Assembly: GCA_045651985.1 (NCBI GenBank)
Contig: JAZRTK010000025.1
Location: 1-8,216 of the forward strand
Source of the DNA: SIG710 sp045651985
GTDB lineage: Bacteria; Bacillota; Clostridia; Oscillospirales; CAG-272
Reading direction: 5' to 3'
DNA length: 8,216 nt
A model generated the notes under the pieces. It had not been told where the DNA came from and ran no database searches. It saw nothing but the letters and a program-made list of their open reading frames with translations. Made by a program: the position numbers and the translations under genes. This document shows positions 6,473-8,216 of this stretch, in pieces (position 1 is the stretch's first letter; the number at the start of each line of letters is the position of its first letter).

Positions 6473-7315
6473 TTGAACACGCAATTTACAGACATTTTGA
6501 CCTGCCCCGTTTGCAAAAAAACTTTTGAAATAGCAGGAAATTCCCTGCTCTGCAAAAATGACGGCAAACGGCACTGCTTTGATATGGCGCGCTCGGGACA
6601 TATAAATCTGCTCTGCTCTCATAGCTCAAGCGGAGACGACCGTGCCTGCGCCAACAGCCGAACGGCGTTTCTTGAAAAGGATTTTTACCGTCCTTTTTCC
6701 GACGAAATAAACGGTCTTCTGAAAAAATACGGCATTGCGAGCTTGCTGGATGCGGGTTGCGGCGAGGGATATTACACCCATCGGGCGGCTGACGTGTGCG
6801 AGATGGCTCTCGGCATTGACCTGTCGAAATTTGCTGTTGAAACCGCCGCAAAAAGAGCGAAGCGCAATGGCACAACAAACGAGCTTTATGCCGTTGCGGG
6901 AATTTTCGATATGCCCGTCGCGTGTAACTCTTTTGACGGCATCATCAATCTTTTTGCCCCTTGCTGTGAGGAAGAATTTTCAAGAATTTTGAAAAAAGAC
7001 GGTGTACTCATTATCGGTGCTGCGGGAAAGAACCACTTGCTGGGCCTAAAACGAGCCATTTACCAAACAACGTATCAAAACGAGCCCCGATGCGACCTGC
7101 CCTGCGGCATGGAACTGCTCGAAAGGAAAACGGTGGCATTTGAAATATTACTTGAAAGTCAGAACGACATTCAGAATCTATTTTCAATGACCCCGTATTT
7201 TTACAGAACAAGCCGAGAGGATAAAGAAAAGCTCGGAAAACTCGATTCCCTTAAAACGGTCGTTGAATTTGACATTTTTGTTTATAAAAATAGGAAAGGA
7301 GGCGGGGACGCTTGA
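6473..7315 (+). CDS. rlmA: 23S rRNA (guanine-N1)-methyltransferase, RlmA family
   Basis: A 280-residue SAM-dependent methyltransferase. The N-terminus has the RlmA zinc site CPVC (C11, C14), C27 and H34, followed by CFDMARSGHINLL, closely like the E. coli RlmA stretch QFDMAKEGYVNLL, and SRTAFLEKDFYRPF, like ARRAFLDAGHYQPL. The SAM-binding motif is LLDAGCGEGYYTH (~90-102), then GIDLSKFAVETAAKR and a NLFAPC motif in the position of IYAPC. MTPYFYR near the C-terminus matches MTPFAWR. Members methylate N1 of G745 (E. coli RlmA) or G748 (Gram-positive RlmA-II/TlrB) in the 23S rRNA exit-tunnel hairpin; the latter adds to tylosin-type macrolide resistance. Which base is used here cannot be told from sequence. 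Start is TTG with GGAG 6 nt upstream, 14 bp after the kinase stop. Three more residues than in E. coli separate C27 from the His ligand. The stop overlaps the next start (TTGA). Confidence 0.9.
   Translation: MNTQFTDILTCPVCKKTFEIAGNSLLCKNDGKRHCFDMARSGHINLLCSHSSSGDDRACANSRTAFLEKDFYRPFSDEINGLLKKYGIASLLDAGCGEGYYTHRAADVCEMALGIDLSKFAVETAAKRAKRNGTTNELYAVAGIFDMPVACNSFDGIINLFAPCCEEEFSRILKKDGVLIIGAAGKNHLLGLKRAIYQTTYQNEPRCDLPCGMELLERKTVAFEILLESQNDIQNLFSMTPYFYRTSREDKEKLGKLDSLKTVVEFDIFVYKNRKGGGDA
7296..7302 (+). promoter_or_regulatory. Strong ribosome binding site supporting the TTG start at 7312
   Basis: AAGGAGG, nearly the full anti-16S complement, lies 9 nt before TTG 7312, inside the end of rlmA. 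It justifies a TTG start which places the reading frame at MKYSVCIPMYNEE, the usual beginning of a family 2 glycosyltransferase. Confidence 0.8.
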
Positions 7316-8025
7316 AATATTCGGTCTGCATACCCATGTACAACGAAGAATCGATCATTTGTGATACAGCGAAAAAGCTGACCGCCTATCTTGAACAAAC
7401 CTACGGTGAGGACTACGAACTGATTTTCTACGACGACGGAAGCTCCGACAGTTCCGCGGAGATGGTGAAAAACCTCAGTCTGCCCCACGTTCGCGTTATC
7501 GAGGGAAAAGAAAACCACGGCAAAGGCCGCGGTGTGAAAGTTTCCGTGTTGGCGTCGAAAGGTAAATACGTAATGTTCACTGACGCCGATCTGGCATATG
7601 GCTGTGATACTATCAAAAAAATGTTCGATTCCCTTGAGGCGGACAAATCCGCTTCCCTGTCTATCGGCTCGCGAAATATTTCAGCCGACGGCTACGACGG
7701 CTACACCCTCATACGCAAATTCGCGTCAAAAGCATACATTAAAGTACTAACCGTCCTAGGCGGGCTTAAATGCTCGGATTCACAATGCGGCTGCAAGGCT
7801 TTTATCGGCGAGAAGATACGCCCCGTGCTTGAGAAATGCAAGATCGACGGCTTCGCCTTTGATTTTGAAATTATCTTGCGGGCGCAAAAGGCGGGACTGA
7901 AAATAATCGAAGTACCCGTGAAGATAATCAACCACCGCCAGTCAAAGGTTCATCTTATCCGCGACGCATTTAACATGCTTGGGGATATTGCGAAAATAAA
8001 CAGAATGATCAGAAAAGAAAAATAA
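7312..8025 (+). CDS. Family 2 glycosyltransferase, dolichyl/polyprenyl-phosphate glucosyltransferase-like
   Basis: A 237-residue GT-A fold glycosyltransferase. It begins with the GT2 hallmark SVCIPMYNEE, then YDDGSSD (D41, D42, D46), NHGKGRGVK followed by ASKGKYVMFTDADL, where D91-A-D93 is the metal-binding DXD, and DSQCGCKAF (Q158 to F164). The NxGKGxxV...DADL pattern is typical of dolichyl-phosphate beta-glucosyltransferase-like enzymes, which move glucose from UDP-glucose to a polyprenyl phosphate on the inner face of the membrane for surface polymers. No C-terminal membrane helices are seen, unlike GtrB or ArnC/DPM-type enzymes with two, so it would be soluble or peripheral. It starts at TTG overlapping the rlmA stop, with a strong AAGGAGG, and ends within the terminator stem. 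Donor and acceptor are inference. It is the last gene of the + strand series. Confidence 0.88.
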   Translation: MKYSVCIPMYNEESIICDTAKKLTAYLEQTYGEDYELIFYDDGSSDSSAEMVKNLSLPHVRVIEGKENHGKGRGVKVSVLASKGKYVMFTDADLAYGCDTIKKMFDSLEADKSASLSIGSRNISADGYDGYTLIRKFASKAYIKVLTVLGGLKCSDSQCGCKAFIGEKIRPVLEKCKIDGFAFDFEIILRAQKAGLKIIEVPVKIINHRQSKVHLIRDAFNMLGDIAKINRMIRKEK

Positions 8026-8057
8026 AAAACAGGTGCTGTCGCACCTGTTTTTTATTT
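8020..8057. terminator. Bidirectional intrinsic terminator between convergent genes
   Basis: Bases 8020-8036 and 8041-8057 form a perfect 17-bp stem with a TGTC loop; the GC-rich core is CAGGTGC/GCACCTG. It is flanked by an A-run before and a T-run after (six T at 8048-8053), so it should terminate transcription from both strands. The glycosyltransferase stop (8023-8025) lies in the left arm. The ABC ATPase stop (8056-8058 on the - strand) lies at the base of the right arm. Confidence 0.93.
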
Positions 8058-8216
8058 ACAGAACACTCTGCAAGAATTGCTGAGTTCTGGGATTCTGAGG
8101 ATTTGAAAAAATGTCCTCGGGCTTGCCCTGCTCGGCAATTCCCTTGTCGCACACGAACAAAACTCTGTCCGCCACCTCTCGGGCAAATCCCATTTCATGG
8201 GTGACGACCACCATGG
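8056..8216 (-). CDS. Polar amino acid ABC transporter ATP-binding protein, C-terminal end (partial)
   Basis: The last 52 codons (after a 2-base partial codon) of a gene running in from the right edge. It reads MVVVTHEMGFAREVADRVLF, then a KGIAEQGKPEDIFSNP segment and RTQQFLQSVL before TAA. The THEMGFA stretch is the H-loop (switch histidine) form typical of the GlnQ/ArtP/HisP class of ATPases, and G-x-PE-x-IF-x-NP...RT-x-x-FL is their standard C-terminus. Walker A, Q-loop, signature and Walker B lie outside the window. It would energise uptake of a polar amino acid such as glutamine, arginine or cystine with a permease and binding protein; the substrate cannot be inferred. It converges on the glycosyltransferase gene and shares its terminator. 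Confidence 0.9.
   Translation of the reverse strand, partial: MVVVTHEMGFAREVADRVLFVCDKGIAEQGKPEDIFSNPQNPRTQQFLQSVL

Noticed and set aside
6532..6549. Small hairpin AGCAGG/CCTGCT in early rlmA coding sequence
   Set aside because: Only 6 bp with a 6-nt loop, overlapping the conserved zinc-site codons; too weak to separate from chance.
1..8216. CRISPR arrays, insertion sequences, tRNA or rRNA genes, toxin-antitoxin or phage genes
   Set aside because: Reading through found no spaced direct repeats, transposase motifs, cloverleaf sequences or phage-type genes; nearly all of the window is accounted for by ordinary coding sequence.

Overview
The window looks like chromosomal sequence from a Gram-positive, anaerobe-like member of the Clostridia (Oscillospiraceae/Ruminococcaceae-type). 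This is an inference from protein style: a HtrA-type protease with a long disordered cytoplasmic N-terminus and one membrane anchor, an OmpR/VanS-type two-component pair, GGAGG-type ribosome binding sites, frequent TTG starts, and glycogen/maltodextrin enzymes. I see no mobile element, CRISPR array, RNA gene or defence locus.

Layout. (1) Bases 2-2577, + strand: the 3' end of a glycogen/starch phosphorylase, a complete GH13 alpha-amylase/neopullulanase-like enzyme 6 bp later, and a four-helix membrane protein overlapping it by 4 bp. This reads as the tail of an alpha-glucan utilisation operon. (2) Bases 2578-2704: the only real intergenic gap on the + strand, holding a likely promoter for the next operon. 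(3) Bases 2705-6458, + strand: membrane-anchored HtrA/DegP-like serine protease, OmpR-family response regulator and sensor histidine kinase, very tightly packed, so probably an envelope-stress or cell-surface sensing module. (4) Bases 6473-8025, + strand: an RlmA-type 23S rRNA guanine N1-methyltransferase and a family 2 glycosyltransferase of the polyprenyl/dolichyl-phosphate glucosyltransferase type, packed closely enough to be read through from the two-component genes. (5) Bases 8020-8057: a strong bidirectional terminator whose stem contains the stop codons of both converging genes. (6) Bases 8056-8216, - strand: the C-terminus of a polar amino acid ABC transporter ATPase.

How they work together. 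The phosphorylase and GH13 enzyme would degrade alpha-1,4-glucans to glucose-1-phosphate and small maltooligosaccharides. The kinase would sense an extracytoplasmic signal and phosphorylate the regulator; by analogy with known HtrA-linked systems this could control the protease that lies first in the same operon. The methyltransferase and glycosyltransferase may simply be passengers or may belong to the same surface/antibiotic-stress regulon.

Nothing here is clearly a new biological system. The points most worth a second look are a perfect 28-nt palindrome just inside the GH13 gene, a second strong hairpin just inside the kinase gene, an inverted repeat bracketing the probable protease promoter, and the possible regulatory union of protease, two-component pair and RlmA.
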